This document shows, piece by piece, positions 1-6,948 of a stretch of DNA of 11,230 bases. The notes below the pieces were generated by a model, which did not search any database, was not told the DNA's origin, and worked only from the letters and a program-made list of their open reading frames with translations. The stretch is from Planctomycetaceae bacterium. Its GTDB lineage: Bacteria > Planctomycetota > Planctomycetia > Planctomycetales > Planctomycetaceae. The translations under genes and the position numbers were made by a program. Each line of letters begins with the position of its first letter. Within the stretch, counting starts at the first letter, position 1. The DNA lies in assembly GCA_020426425.1 (NCBI GenBank), contig JAGQQB010000082.1, positions 1 through 11,230 of the forward strand, given 5' to 3'.

Positions 1-326
1 ATCCCGTGCAGAGTAAAAATAGCAACAACAGTGATCGTCGTTGGTTGGGCATGTCTTAACCATCGACGATCGGGGAGCAAATTTCAATCATCGCGTGGCC
101 AGGTACGGGATGCCGGGTGCATCTGAGTGAATGGTGGTCAACTCACGCGAGTTGGAAGTGGGGTGATCAGAAGGACTCCGCCGACGCTGGCAGCATTGGG
201 GACGACCACTGTCTGTCACATGCACCTTGGGTTGCCGAGCGGCGATCTGATGTCGGACGGGAGCGGTGCTGATTGTGGGGGCGGCGTTGGCTGTGATGGG
301 AATTCTCAGTCAAACAGGCTGGCGAT
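1..326. other. Gene-free stretch downstream of the leftward gene
   Basis: No open frame here has believable protein composition. The small frames on both strands are rich in Cys, Trp, Arg and Ser, as non-coding sequence usually is. The only structure I see is a 14-bp imperfect hairpin at 33-71 and a 6-bp hairpin at 139-154 (CAACTC/GAGTTG). No tRNA fold or truncated gene at the left edge was recognised. Confidence 0.5.
33..71. repeat. Imperfect inverted repeat (hairpin)
   Basis: The arms are 33-46 and 58-71. They pair over 14 positions with one mismatch (T41 opposite T63) around an 11-nt loop. In the leftward direction the stem is followed by a T-rich stretch (a run of five T), so it could end transcription arriving from the gene that stops at 327. 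However, the T-run is not directly adjacent and the distance from that stop is about 256 nt. It could equally be a binding site or a dispersed palindrome. Confidence 0.5.
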
Positions 327-1049
327 CTATCCCAGCGCAATAATGCCCAACCGTGCCAGTTCCCGCAGGACTGCGATGAACTCGATGTGTGAAAGTTGCG
401 ACAGTGTCCAGCGCAGATTGCGAACACGCTGTGGCATCTCTCGGAGTTGGTTGAGCAGTGGCATCAGGTCATCTTCAATCACCGCTCCCTGGATGGATCG
501 AGCGACTTGATAGAATAGGATGCGGGCTGGTACCGGGGTGAGTTCATCGACAAATGTATGCGTGTCCAGTGACGCCCAGACATGGGCCGGATTGAGATGT
601 ACGAAGATGCATCCATTGCGAGGGAGTTCGTCGGCGAGCCGTGCATTGTTCGACAGCAACTCCTGAAACCGGACATGCGCCAGTTGCTGCTTCATCGCCA
701 CGAACTCGATTGTGAATCGCGATTGCTGACAGATGATCGTGTCCCGTTGTGCATCGCTGAGGTTGGGGCGTCGCGCGAGCCAGTCAAGGAATTCTTCGGC
801 GTCCTCGGTCATGGAACGACGGTATGGTTTCACTGCGCTGACATAGTTGTCGATCTCAGCGGTGATGTCCGGAAAGGACTGCATGAGCAAGTCACACGAC
901 GTCAGGAGATCCCGAGTACGATCGTTACCAACGGGCACGGTGACTTCACGAATGTGGAATGTGGCGGTGGGAACCGATCGAGGCGAGAGCGTGAACGAGC
1001 GAATCGTGTGAGCGATCTTTTGGCCGAAGCTGGCGAGCGTGAGTGACAT
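327..1049 (-). CDS. Hypothetical protein, 240 aa, no recognised domain
   Basis: I do not recognise a family. The frame encodes a soluble, mainly helical-looking protein with no signal peptide and no membrane segment. It has an N-terminal part rich in Thr and Val (residues 1-45), then amphipathic helices such as FLDWLARR (about 87-94), FVAMKQQLAH (116-125) and a Leu/Arg-rich C-terminal helix (about 201-236). The open frame continues upstream to 1475. I chose the ATG at 1047-1049 because the upstream extension reads through a heptamer repeat array and an inverted repeat, and has low-complexity, non-protein-like composition. No Shine-Dalgarno is visible before the ATG. The overlapping rightward frame at 582-1046 has poorer composition and is taken as a shadow. 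The gene is divergent from the DUF3500 gene and stands alone. Its leader would contain the 1088-1140 inverted repeat. Confidence 0.6.
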   Translation of the reverse strand: MSLTLASFGQKIAHTIRSFTLSPRSVPTATFHIREVTVPVGNDRTRDLLTSCDLLMQSFPDITAEIDNYVSAVKPYRRSMTEDAEEFLDWLARRPNLSDAQRDTIICQQSRFTIEFVAMKQQLAHVRFQELLSNNARLADELPRNGCIFVHLNPAHVWASLDTHTFVDELTPVPARILFYQVARSIQGAVIEDDLMPLLNQLREMPQRVRNLRWTLSQLSHIEFIAVLRELARLGIIALG

Positions 1050-1087
1050 GACAGCAGGACGCGTTAAATGACTGGGGAGACTGAAAG

Positions 1088-1140
1088 GCTGTCGAGCGGG
1101 GCCCGGGACGGGTCGGAACACGAGCGCACCGCTCGACAGC
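1088..1140. repeat. Perfect 12-bp inverted repeat with 29-nt spacer
   Basis: The arms GCTGTCGAGCGG (1088-1099) and CCGCTCGACAGC (1129-1140) are exact reverse complements. The spacer is GC-rich. The element lies 39-91 bases upstream of the ATG of the leftward gene at 1049, so it would sit in that gene's leader RNA or act as an operator. The function is not determinable from sequence alone. Confidence 0.7.
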
Positions 1141-1382
1141 AAAGCTTCTTGGACTCCCTGTCCCTCGATTCGATCACGCTGTGGTGGCGATGACCGGTCG
1201 CCATCAAACTCTGGCGGGTATGCATTCAAAAAATGCAACCAGTATGCCGGTTCTGCAGTCTGTGTGGCTGATGGTCGTAACCTGTTGCACGGACGGTTGT
1301 TCACAAACAGAAGCACAGGCCGGTTCACGCCACGACGTGTCGCAGATGCGCACGAATCGTCGTCAGGCTGATGGCAATTGGC

Positions 1383-1424
1383 ATTGAGCAGTGAGTTGTG
1401 CGCAGTGAGCTGTGAGCAGTGCGC
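1383..1424. repeat. Degenerate heptamer tandem array (six units)
   Basis: Six consecutive 7-bp units occupy exactly 42 bases. They follow the pattern (A/T)GTG(A/C)GC, with two one-off deviations (ATTGAGC and AGTGAGT). AGTGAGC and TGTGAGC occur as neighbours, and two units carry GCGC in place of GAGC. The array is non-coding and lies in a divergent gap. Similar period-7 arrays with other units occur near 3760-3934 and 6952-7045. The layout recalls the short tandemly repeated repetitive (STRR) heptamers of filamentous cyanobacteria, but the relationship is only analogy. Confidence 0.65.
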
Positions 1425-1651
1425 CGAACGGTATCTGTGAACACTTAGGTGGCTAGGATTTCCCCGACCTGACAACGAACGTGCGCGGCGATCAGCTGAG
1501 GATCAAAAATCTTTACGGATTGTTGACGCGGCAATTGCCAAACCGCCGTGACCACGCGCATACTATCGGCGTCGATGCCAACATCGTTGGTTGCAGCCGC
1601 TCGGTCGACGCTCCTCACAATTCTTGAACACCATTTCGGGAGTTTCCACAC

Positions 1652-2704
1652 ATGCTTCATCCTTCCTGTCCAGCGTGCGGTGAATCGGGTGGGGTTTCCC
1701 GCCGGGATTTTGTGAAGACTGCGGCAGTCGGACTGTCGGCAGCAACACTCGCTTCGGGAGGTTCGGTATTCGGGGAGGAGGCGGCCCCTCAGCCGGAACA
1801 ATTGGTCAAGAAGCTGTACGAATCTCTGACCGATGAGCAGCGGCCGAAAGTCTGCTTCGGCTGGGAGCATGAAGATGATCGGGGTCTGCTGCGGACGCAT
1901 GTCTCCAACAACTGGAGTATCACCGACCGGCAGAAGCTGAACGTGGGCGGCAATTTCTATACGAAGGACCAGCAGGAGATCATCGAGGCGATCTTCTTCG
2001 GGTTGTACAACCCCGAGTGGCATGACCGCATCCGCAAGCAGTTGATGGACGACGCCGGTGGCTATGGTCGCCAGCAGACGATCGCCATCTTTGGTCAGCC
2101 GGGCGGGGAGCGGTTCGAGTTTGTGATGACCGGGCGGCACCTCACCATCCGCTGCGATGGCAACAGTTCCGAGCATGTCGCTTTTGGCGGACCGATTTTC
2201 TACGGGCACGCGTCGAAAGGCTCGCCAAACGCATTCAATGAACTGCCGGATCATCCCGGCAACGTGTTCTGGCATCAGGCGGTGAAAGCGAACAATTTGC
2301 TGGCCATGCTTGATGGCAAGCAACGGAAGCAGGCCATTCTGCCCACCTCGCCCAGTGAGGATGAGGTGGCATTCCAGGGACCGAACGGACAGTTCCCTGG
2401 GGTTCCGATCGCTGAACTCTCGGCTGATCAGAAGGAGCATGCTCAGGCAGTGTTGCAGACACTGATCGAGCCGTACCGAGTGTCTGACAAGGATGAAGTC
2501 ATGGCATGTCTCAAAGCTCAAGGAGGGTTGGATCGATGCTCGTTGTCGTTCTACGAAAGCGACGATTTGGGGAAGGATGGAGTCTACGACACTTGGCGAC
2601 TGGAAGGGCCTTCCTTCGTCTGGCACTTCCGGGGAGATCCCCATGTTCACGTCTGGGTGAATGTGGCTGATGATCCTGCGGTGAAGCTGAACGCCCAGGG
2701 GTAA
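1652..2704 (+). CDS. DUF3500 family protein with Tat signal peptide
   Basis: This 350-aa protein is probably exported folded across the inner membrane by the Tat system. Residues 16-22 read SRRDFVK, a good twin-arginine motif. A hydrophobic stretch rich in Ala, Gly and Leu follows (about 24-40), with likely cleavage near residues 40-45. The mature part begins with a YESLTDEQR-type segment (56-64) and contains the conserved-looking blocks FGWEHEDDRGL (69-79), FGQPGGERFEFVMTGRHL and, near the C-terminus, VWHFRGDPHVHVWVNV. These fit the DUF3500 family, whose function is unknown. The ATG at 1652 has GGGAG at 1638-1642, nine bases upstream. A CPAC dicysteine precedes the twin arginines (residues 6-9), which is unusual inside an n-region. 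A hairpin terminator candidate follows the stop. The long leftward frame opposite this gene is a shadow. Confidence 0.88.
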   Translation: MLHPSCPACGESGGVSRRDFVKTAAVGLSAATLASGGSVFGEEAAPQPEQLVKKLYESLTDEQRPKVCFGWEHEDDRGLLRTHVSNNWSITDRQKLNVGGNFYTKDQQEIIEAIFFGLYNPEWHDRIRKQLMDDAGGYGRQQTIAIFGQPGGERFEFVMTGRHLTIRCDGNSSEHVAFGGPIFYGHASKGSPNAFNELPDHPGNVFWHQAVKANNLLAMLDGKQRKQAILPTSPSEDEVAFQGPNGQFPGVPIAELSADQKEHAQAVLQTLIEPYRVSDKDEVMACLKAQGGLDRCSLSFYESDDLGKDGVYDTWRLEGPSFVWHFRGDPHVHVWVNVADDPAVKLNAQG

Positions 2705-2760
2705 GCGTCGGACCGGGGGAGTTTTTTCTCCCGCACCACGTCGCGACTGCCTGCGGTTGC

Positions 2761-2782
2761 GCATCCAAGTTGACTTGGATGC
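2761..2782 (+). terminator. Hairpin terminator candidate after the DUF3500 gene
   Basis: GCATCCAAGT (2761-2770) and ACTTGGATGC (2773-2782) are perfect reverse complements, giving a stable 9-bp stem with a TTGA loop. The downstream sequence is moderately T-rich (CTTCGTTCTTT, 2790-2800) rather than a clean U-tract. An 11-bp direct repeat, TGCGGTTGCGC, overlaps the arms at 2752-2762 and 2780-2790. A weaker GGGAG-T6-CTCCC hairpin sits at 2717-2732. Together these suggest that transcription of the DUF3500 gene ends before the next gene. Confidence 0.55.
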
Positions 2783-2850
2783 GGTTGCGCTTCGTTCTTT
2801 GTGCCAATGATTTCTTGCGGTGCCCCAATCTGGGCATCGTGCATTGATTG

Positions 2851-2855
2851 AGGAG
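2851..2855 (+). promoter_or_regulatory. Shine-Dalgarno AGGAG that decides the start at 2861
   Basis: AGGAG at 2851-2855 lies five bases before the GTG at 2861. The alternative GTG at 2855 overlaps this motif and so would lack a usable site. A stop codon in the same frame at 2849-2851 excludes any earlier start. Confidence 0.6.
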
Positions 2856-2860
2856 TGACT

Positions 2861-3754
2861 GTGTCGTTTTCCAGGTCGTTTCCCGTATCGCTTTACGATG
2901 CGATCCAACGCCAGCCAGCCGTCCAGAAAAGCCTCGATTTTGGCAATCGAATCTCTATTAACCAACTGACCACACTGCGGACCTCGCTGGAAGAGGACTT
3001 GCAGTATTATGCGGCGCTCGATGTCCCCGCGATTGGCGTGAGCTGTCGCAAACTGTCCGGGCATGCTCAACTTAGAATCAGTCGACTGTTCCAGCAATCG
3101 CAACTGCAGGTGTCGAGCTTGGGGTGGATTGGCTCGTTCCTGGGGTTCAATGGTCACACGCGGGCCGAGACGATGCGCGAAGCCCGCAAGGCGATCCGAC
3201 TAGCCCCACGAATCGGTGCCTCGACAATCACTGTGCTTGCCGGTCCTCAGGCCGGGCACATCGATTCACATGCCCGCCGACTCGTGGCTGACTCGCTGCG
3301 GGAGTTGATTCCATTCGCCCACAGTAGTCAGGTGACGCTCGCTTTGATGCCGACGCATCCGCGCTTCTCACGCGACTGGTCGTTCCTGACGCAGTTAGAC
3401 GACGTGCTGAGCATTATTGCCGATGTCGATCATCCTCGCGTTCGACTGGGACTCTCGACATACCATTCCTGGCACGAAGATCGCGCGCTGGACCGGTTTC
3501 ACGCTGTTGCCGCGAACACTGCGCTGGTGCAAGTCGCGGATTGGTCGCGCAACACGCGGTGCGATAACGATCGGGCCATGCCTGGCGACGGGATCCTGCC
3601 ACTCAAGGAGATGGTTGCAGCCCTGGAGTCGGGCGGCTATCGCGGCTGGTACGAACTCGACGTGTGGTCACGTCGCCTGTGGAATCAGGAACCCGAAGAG
3701 GTGTTGCGGCGTGGGAAAGACGCGATGTTGGCACTGGAGCCGGGCGGCGCATAG
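2861..3754 (+). CDS. Sugar phosphate isomerase/epimerase-like TIM-barrel protein (possibly inactive)
   Basis: This 297-aa protein has the layout of the xylose isomerase-like / AP endonuclease 2 TIM-barrel superfamily, which binds sugars or polyols at a divalent metal. Recognisable blocks are DVPAIGVSCRKL, a segment with repeated Ala/Arg helices then STITVLAGPQAG, ALMPTHPRFSRDW (around 163), VRLGLSTYHSW (around 199), LVQVADW (223-228), the MPGDGILPLKEM loop, and GGYRGWYELDVWSRRLW near the C-terminus. Cytoplasmic location is likely, as no signal peptide is seen. In the related IolE-like subfamily the same blocks normally read with metal-ligand Glu, Asp, His and Glu. Here those positions appear to be Met163, Ser199, Gln224 and Asp267, so catalysis may be lost or altered. 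That alignment is made from memory of the family pattern. The gene is rightward after the DUF3500 gene, separated from it by a terminator-like hairpin, and convergent with the BatA-like gene. Confidence 0.8.
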   Translation: MSFSRSFPVSLYDAIQRQPAVQKSLDFGNRISINQLTTLRTSLEEDLQYYAALDVPAIGVSCRKLSGHAQLRISRLFQQSQLQVSSLGWIGSFLGFNGHTRAETMREARKAIRLAPRIGASTITVLAGPQAGHIDSHARRLVADSLRELIPFAHSSQVTLALMPTHPRFSRDWSFLTQLDDVLSIIADVDHPRVRLGLSTYHSWHEDRALDRFHAVAANTALVQVADWSRNTRCDNDRAMPGDGILPLKEMVAALESGGYRGWYELDVWSRRLWNQEPEEVLRRGKDAMLALEPGGA

Positions 3755-3759
3755 GTTGA

Positions 3760-3934
3760 AAATCCGAGGCTCCAAATCCGAAACAAGTCGGAATCACGGA
3801 ATTCAAGAAGCGGGCTGACTCTGCATCTCGACGTGTGATCGATCCGACGTCCGTTGGTTATCCGTTGTCGATCACGCGTTTCCGATTTCCGAATTAGGAT
3901 TCGTTTCGGACTTCGAGCCTCGGACTTCGAATTT
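3760..3934. repeat. Large imperfect palindrome with period-7 repeats in a convergent gap
   Basis: The outer arms 3764-3784 and 3903-3923 pair over 21 positions with two mismatches. The inner arms 3831-3842 and 3868-3879 pair over 12 positions with one G-T wobble, leaving a 25-nt apex. The left arm holds AATCCGA twice at 14-bp spacing (3761 and 3775). The right arm holds CGGACTT twice at 14-bp spacing (3907 and 3921), within four in-phase heptamers (3907-3934). The element fills almost the whole gap between two convergent stop codons (3754 and 3966). It could be a bidirectional terminator or a dispersed palindromic element. Confidence 0.65.
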
Positions 3935-3965
3935 GTCCCAATCATCGCACCAGCCGCGCGGCAGG

Positions 3966-5873
3966 TCAGTCGGGGACTCCAGCGGGGCGTTTCTGGAAGT
4001 ACCACCACTCGACCATGAGCAGGCAAAGAGCAGCAACGGCGAGGGCGCGCCAGAGCAGTTGATCGGTCGTGGGGCGTTCGCCGGTGGCTTCGATGGCCAT
4101 TTCGTTGAACTGAATCTTGTCGACGCTCTTGAGTGATGTCTCCGACGAGTTCAGCAGGGCCAGTCCGACCTGATCGATCAGTTCGCCCGCTTCGCGCACC
4201 TCGTATTCACCAACGAGTGGGGCGGAGATTCCCAGGAGAATTCCCTCCTCGTCGGACTCGCGTTCTTCGTGGTGTCCATCTGGCTTGGTGATGCGGAAGG
4301 TCTGCGACTTGGTCACCTGCAGCGCCGGGAGAATGCCGGTGGTGGGCGAGCGTGTTTCGGCGAGCGATGCCTGCTGCATCGTTTCGTTGACCAGGTTCGA
4401 GACCATCACGGGGAAGCCGATGCGATAGGGAAGCGTCGAGCGGTCGGGGTCAAACAGCAGATGATAGGTCGTCTTGAGGCCTTCACTGCGGCGAATCGCC
4501 AATGGGCCATTGTTGGCATGCGCGAGGATTTCGTAGCCGGCTGCTTCGACATCGGCGTCGGTGATCCCTTCGCGTTTCTCGGCAACGTTGCTGATGAGCA
4601 CTTCCTTGAGCTGCACATGCTGAAACAGGTTCGCGTCCCGTTTCCAGTCGACGATGGTTGCTTCGCCATCGCGCAGTTCCAACTCGGAGGTCAGATCTTC
4701 CGGGACCGCGTTCACGAACAGATAGGCAGTGGCTGGCCGCAGTCGATCTTGCAGGTCATCGGAGATGACCAGGTCGTAGTTCCCTCGTTTGCTTGCTCCG
4801 TCGGCATCGGGCTCCAGGTGAATACCCGGCGTCGATTGCAACGCATGCCGGAACGTGGCCAGGTCGGCAGGGCAATACACATCCAGGTCGCGTCCTTCAA
4901 GCAGCGTAAGCCATGCGCGATTGTCGCAGGCGAGTGAGTCGTGTTCTTGCGGCTGCAACTCCACTTCCAACTGGTGGGCTTCATTTGTCCCGACAGTGAA
5001 AACCAGTCGCTGTGATTCCCCCGGTTCCAGGACGATCGTTTCCTGCGAAACGACGGCCCCATTGCTGCGCAGGATCACCTTACCGGAGGTTGCTCCATGT
5101 TCGCTCCCTTCCACGCGAACGAACACATCCCAACGCTCGGTGGTGGATCGGCGTGCGTTGAACGCTGTGATTCCCATGTTCGCGCCGGCAGATTCCATCT
5201 GGAAGAAGTCCACCGGGAATGACAGGTCAAAGTCGACAGCGGCGACTTCTTTGCCAGTGCTCGGATTCACTTTGGTCGGCAGATTCCCATCGGAATACAA
5301 CCGGACTGATTCAATCTGCGGAGCACTGCGGGTGAGTGCCTGGGCCAGTCGCAGGCCATCGTCGAGGCGGCTGGGGACGTCCGAGACCTGGAGGTCGGCG
5401 AGCGCAGTGCGGAGCAGAACCTTGTTGTCGGTAAAGTCCGTAATTCGTCTGGCGGAAGCGCCGACTTCGATGAGTGTGAGCTGCTGCCCCGGCTGTAGAC
5501 CATCGATGATCTTGCTCACCTCCTCCTTCACCAGATCGAGTCGCGATTGACCATTGGTGTCTTTCGCGCCCATGCTCGCGGAACAATCGATCAGGATGGG
5601 AAGCTTCGATGCGTTCGCCTCAGTCCCAGGATAGAACGGCTGCATCGCCGAGAGCACGAGCAGGCTGAGCACGAGAATTTGTAGCAACAGCAGGATATTG
5701 CGTTTGAACTTCTGAAAGGGCGAGTTCACACGCTGGTCGTTGATCACTTGCTGCCACAACGCCAGCGACGGAATCGCGACTCGGGTCCGCCGCAGCTTGA
5801 GGAAGTAGACAATGATCAGCGGCACAAGCAGTGCGAACAGGGCGGCATGCAGCGGTGAGAAGAACTGAGGCAT
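3966..5873 (-). CDS. BatA-like membrane-anchored von Willebrand factor A domain protein
   Basis: This 635-aa protein starts with the BatA N-terminal domain. It has a hydrophobic helix (about 8-25), the segment LRRTRVAIPSLALW, and a second helix (about 59-78). A VWA domain follows, whose metal-ion-dependent adhesion site reads DCSAS (96-100). The long remainder (about 230-600) is beta-rich and probably periplasmic. A last membrane helix (about 608-626, AVAALCLLMVEWWYF) ends in a short basic tail. Family knowledge: such proteins act with MoxR-type AAA ATPases and DUF58 proteins in envelope stress tolerance or metal-cofactor insertion. The specific target is unknown. The gene follows the DUF58 gene by 59 bases on the same strand, so the two are probably cotranscribed. 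No Shine-Dalgarno precedes the ATG. The stop faces the palindromic element in a convergent gap. No MoxR gene lies in the window. Confidence 0.87.
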   Translation of the reverse strand: MPQFFSPLHAALFALLVPLIIVYFLKLRRTRVAIPSLALWQQVINDQRVNSPFQKFKRNILLLLQILVLSLLVLSAMQPFYPGTEANASKLPILIDCSASMGAKDTNGQSRLDLVKEEVSKIIDGLQPGQQLTLIEVGASARRITDFTDNKVLLRTALADLQVSDVPSRLDDGLRLAQALTRSAPQIESVRLYSDGNLPTKVNPSTGKEVAAVDFDLSFPVDFFQMESAGANMGITAFNARRSTTERWDVFVRVEGSEHGATSGKVILRSNGAVVSQETIVLEPGESQRLVFTVGTNEAHQLEVELQPQEHDSLACDNRAWLTLLEGRDLDVYCPADLATFRHALQSTPGIHLEPDADGASKRGNYDLVISDDLQDRLRPATAYLFVNAVPEDLTSELELRDGEATIVDWKRDANLFQHVQLKEVLISNVAEKREGITDADVEAAGYEILAHANNGPLAIRRSEGLKTTYHLLFDPDRSTLPYRIGFPVMVSNLVNETMQQASLAETRSPTTGILPALQVTKSQTFRITKPDGHHEERESDEEGILLGISAPLVGEYEVREAGELIDQVGLALLNSSETSLKSVDKIQFNEMAIEATGERPTTDQLLWRALAVAALCLLMVEWWYFQKRPAGVPD

Positions 5874-5932
5874 GGCTTGGGCAATCTGCTGGGCAATCGT
5901 GACAGGGTTTGTCCGGCGGAACGAGTCAGGAG

Positions 5933-6832
5933 TTAACGCACCCAGCCGCGGCGGAGCAGGGTGTCGAAGACGACTTCCTTGATCGACATCGCACTCGACA
6001 GCGCAACGAAGCGACCATTCCGTTTGCGGGCTTCGGTTTCCAGGTGTCGTTCCAGTCCGAGTCGATGCTCGTGATAGATTCCCAGCAGTTCACCGACCGA
6101 CGAGACATCGAGTGTCATTTCGTTTTCGGAATCGACGAACCGTAGGTCGCCGGTCATGTCCGGATCGATCTCGGCAGGGCTGAGGATTTGCATCGCATAC
6201 AGCTCGAGGCCGGCTCCGTGCAGCAGATTGAACGCGCGCGGGATCGGCCCCAGGGTGAGGAAGTCGGACAGGACGACCGCGATCCCGCGTCCACGATGGT
6301 GCTGCAGCACCGCTTCGATCGCTGTTTCAATCGGAAATTCGCCGCCCGGTTGAATCCCTTCCAGGAAGCGGAAGAACTTCTTCAGGCTTGCCCGCCCGCT
6401 GCAGGGACGCAGTTGGACTGGACCATCTTGCTTTGCTCCGCAGGAGTAAACGCTAACCTTCTCGACGCTCATCAGTCCCATCACGCCCAGGCAGCCGGCG
6501 ATCTGGCGAGCCAATTCGAACTTGCCGTCGAAGTCCATCGAGGTCGACGCATCGAGCAGGACGACGACCTGCATCTCTTCTTCGTGCGCGAAGAGTTTTA
6601 GGTACGGTTCGTTGAGGCGGGCGAAGATGTTCCAGTCGACGTAGCGAATGTCGTCCCCGGCGACGTAGTCCCGGTAGTCGCGAAACTCGATGCTCGTTCC
6701 GCCTTTGCCGGAAAGATGCTCTCCGCGCATGCGGTTGGTTTGCCGCTTGAGGGGATTCAGTCGCATGCGTTCCGCGCGGGCCAGCACATCATTGCTCAGC
6801 AGCGGGGTGAACTGGGTGGCGGCAACCGACAT
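5933..6832 (-). CDS. DUF58 domain-containing protein
   Basis: This 299-aa cytoplasmic protein has the full DUF58 signature. GEHLSGKGGTSIEFRDYR (37-54) is followed by YVAGDDIRYVDWNIFARLNE (56-75), and then by a VWA-like fold with DASTS (94-98) and VVLSDF (186-191), which can provide metal-site residues. The length is typical of the compact DUF58 class, without the N-terminal membrane helices found in longer members. In known loci the DUF58 protein is encoded between a MoxR ATPase and VWA membrane proteins, and it is thought to bridge the two. Here it precedes the BatA-like gene, but its upstream neighbour is a divergent SDR gene. The ATG at 6832 gives an N-terminus like that of relatives. No clear Shine-Dalgarno is present. 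The upstream region has three TGCGGA copies within 75 bases of the start. Confidence 0.9.
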   Translation of the reverse strand: MSVAATQFTPLLSNDVLARAERMRLNPLKRQTNRMRGEHLSGKGGTSIEFRDYRDYVAGDDIRYVDWNIFARLNEPYLKLFAHEEEMQVVVLLDASTSMDFDGKFELARQIAGCLGVMGLMSVEKVSVYSCGAKQDGPVQLRPCSGRASLKKFFRFLEGIQPGGEFPIETAIEAVLQHHRGRGIAVVLSDFLTLGPIPRAFNLLHGAGLELYAMQILSPAEIDPDMTGDLRFVDSENEMTLDVSSVGELLGIYHEHRLGLERHLETEARKRNGRFVALSSAMSIKEVVFDTLLRRGWVR

Positions 6833-6868
6833 GAGGCAACGTTCCGTGTGGTTCGAAGGAGGGTAGAG

Positions 6869-6906
6869 TGCGGAGAATCAAACTGCACTGCGGACATTCT
6901 GCGGAC
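6869..6906. promoter_or_regulatory. Phased TGCGGA direct repeats upstream of the DUF58 gene (candidate operator)
   Basis: TGCGGA occurs at 6869, 6889 and 6900. The last two copies extend to TGCGGAC. The spacings are 20 and 11 bp, close to two turns and one turn of the helix. The copies lie 37-74 bases upstream of the DUF58 start, where a regulator could act. A palindrome (6912-6919 with 6924-6931) lies just beyond. Binding is inferred only. Confidence 0.3.
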
Positions 6907-6948
6907 TTATACGTGGAATGTCTATTCCGCGCTGGCGCGAATGGATCA

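Larger units (their letters stand above)
1050..1651. other. Divergent intergenic region, 602 bases
   Basis: No convincing gene lies here. The short rightward frame at 1181-1387 has biased, non-protein-like composition. The region separates a leftward and a rightward gene and so should hold promoters for both, but I could not find a confident -35/-10 pair. Visible structure is the 12-bp inverted repeat at 1088-1140, a small AT-rich hairpin at 1221-1237 (TGCATT/AATGCA) and the heptamer array at 1383-1424. Confidence 0.5.

Noticed and set aside
1383..1424. Could the short repeats be a CRISPR array?
   Set aside because: The units are 7 bp and contiguous with no spacers. CRISPR repeats are longer and are separated by unique spacers.
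1050..1475. Upstream extension of the leftward gene to an ATG at 1475
   Set aside because: The added 142 residues would be translated from an inverted repeat and a heptamer array, and have non-protein-like composition. The ATG at 1049 is preferred.
1523..1566. Promoter for the DUF3500 gene (TTGACG or TTGCCA with CATACTAT)
   Set aside because: TTGACG is about 32 bp from the TACTAT box, and TTGCCA gives 20 bp (or 18 bp to a poor -10). Neither is convincing enough to annotate.
1445..3157. A 570-codon leftward open frame opposite the DUF3500 and isomerase genes
   Set aside because: It lies antisense to a clear Tat-DUF3500 gene and into the next gene. Its protein is Arg/Gln/His-rich with no recognisable domain. 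It is a shadow produced by the codon bias of the genes on the other strand.
4269..4937. A 222-codon rightward frame inside the BatA-like gene
   Set aside because: It is fully antisense to a well-supported membrane VWA gene and has no recognisable domain.
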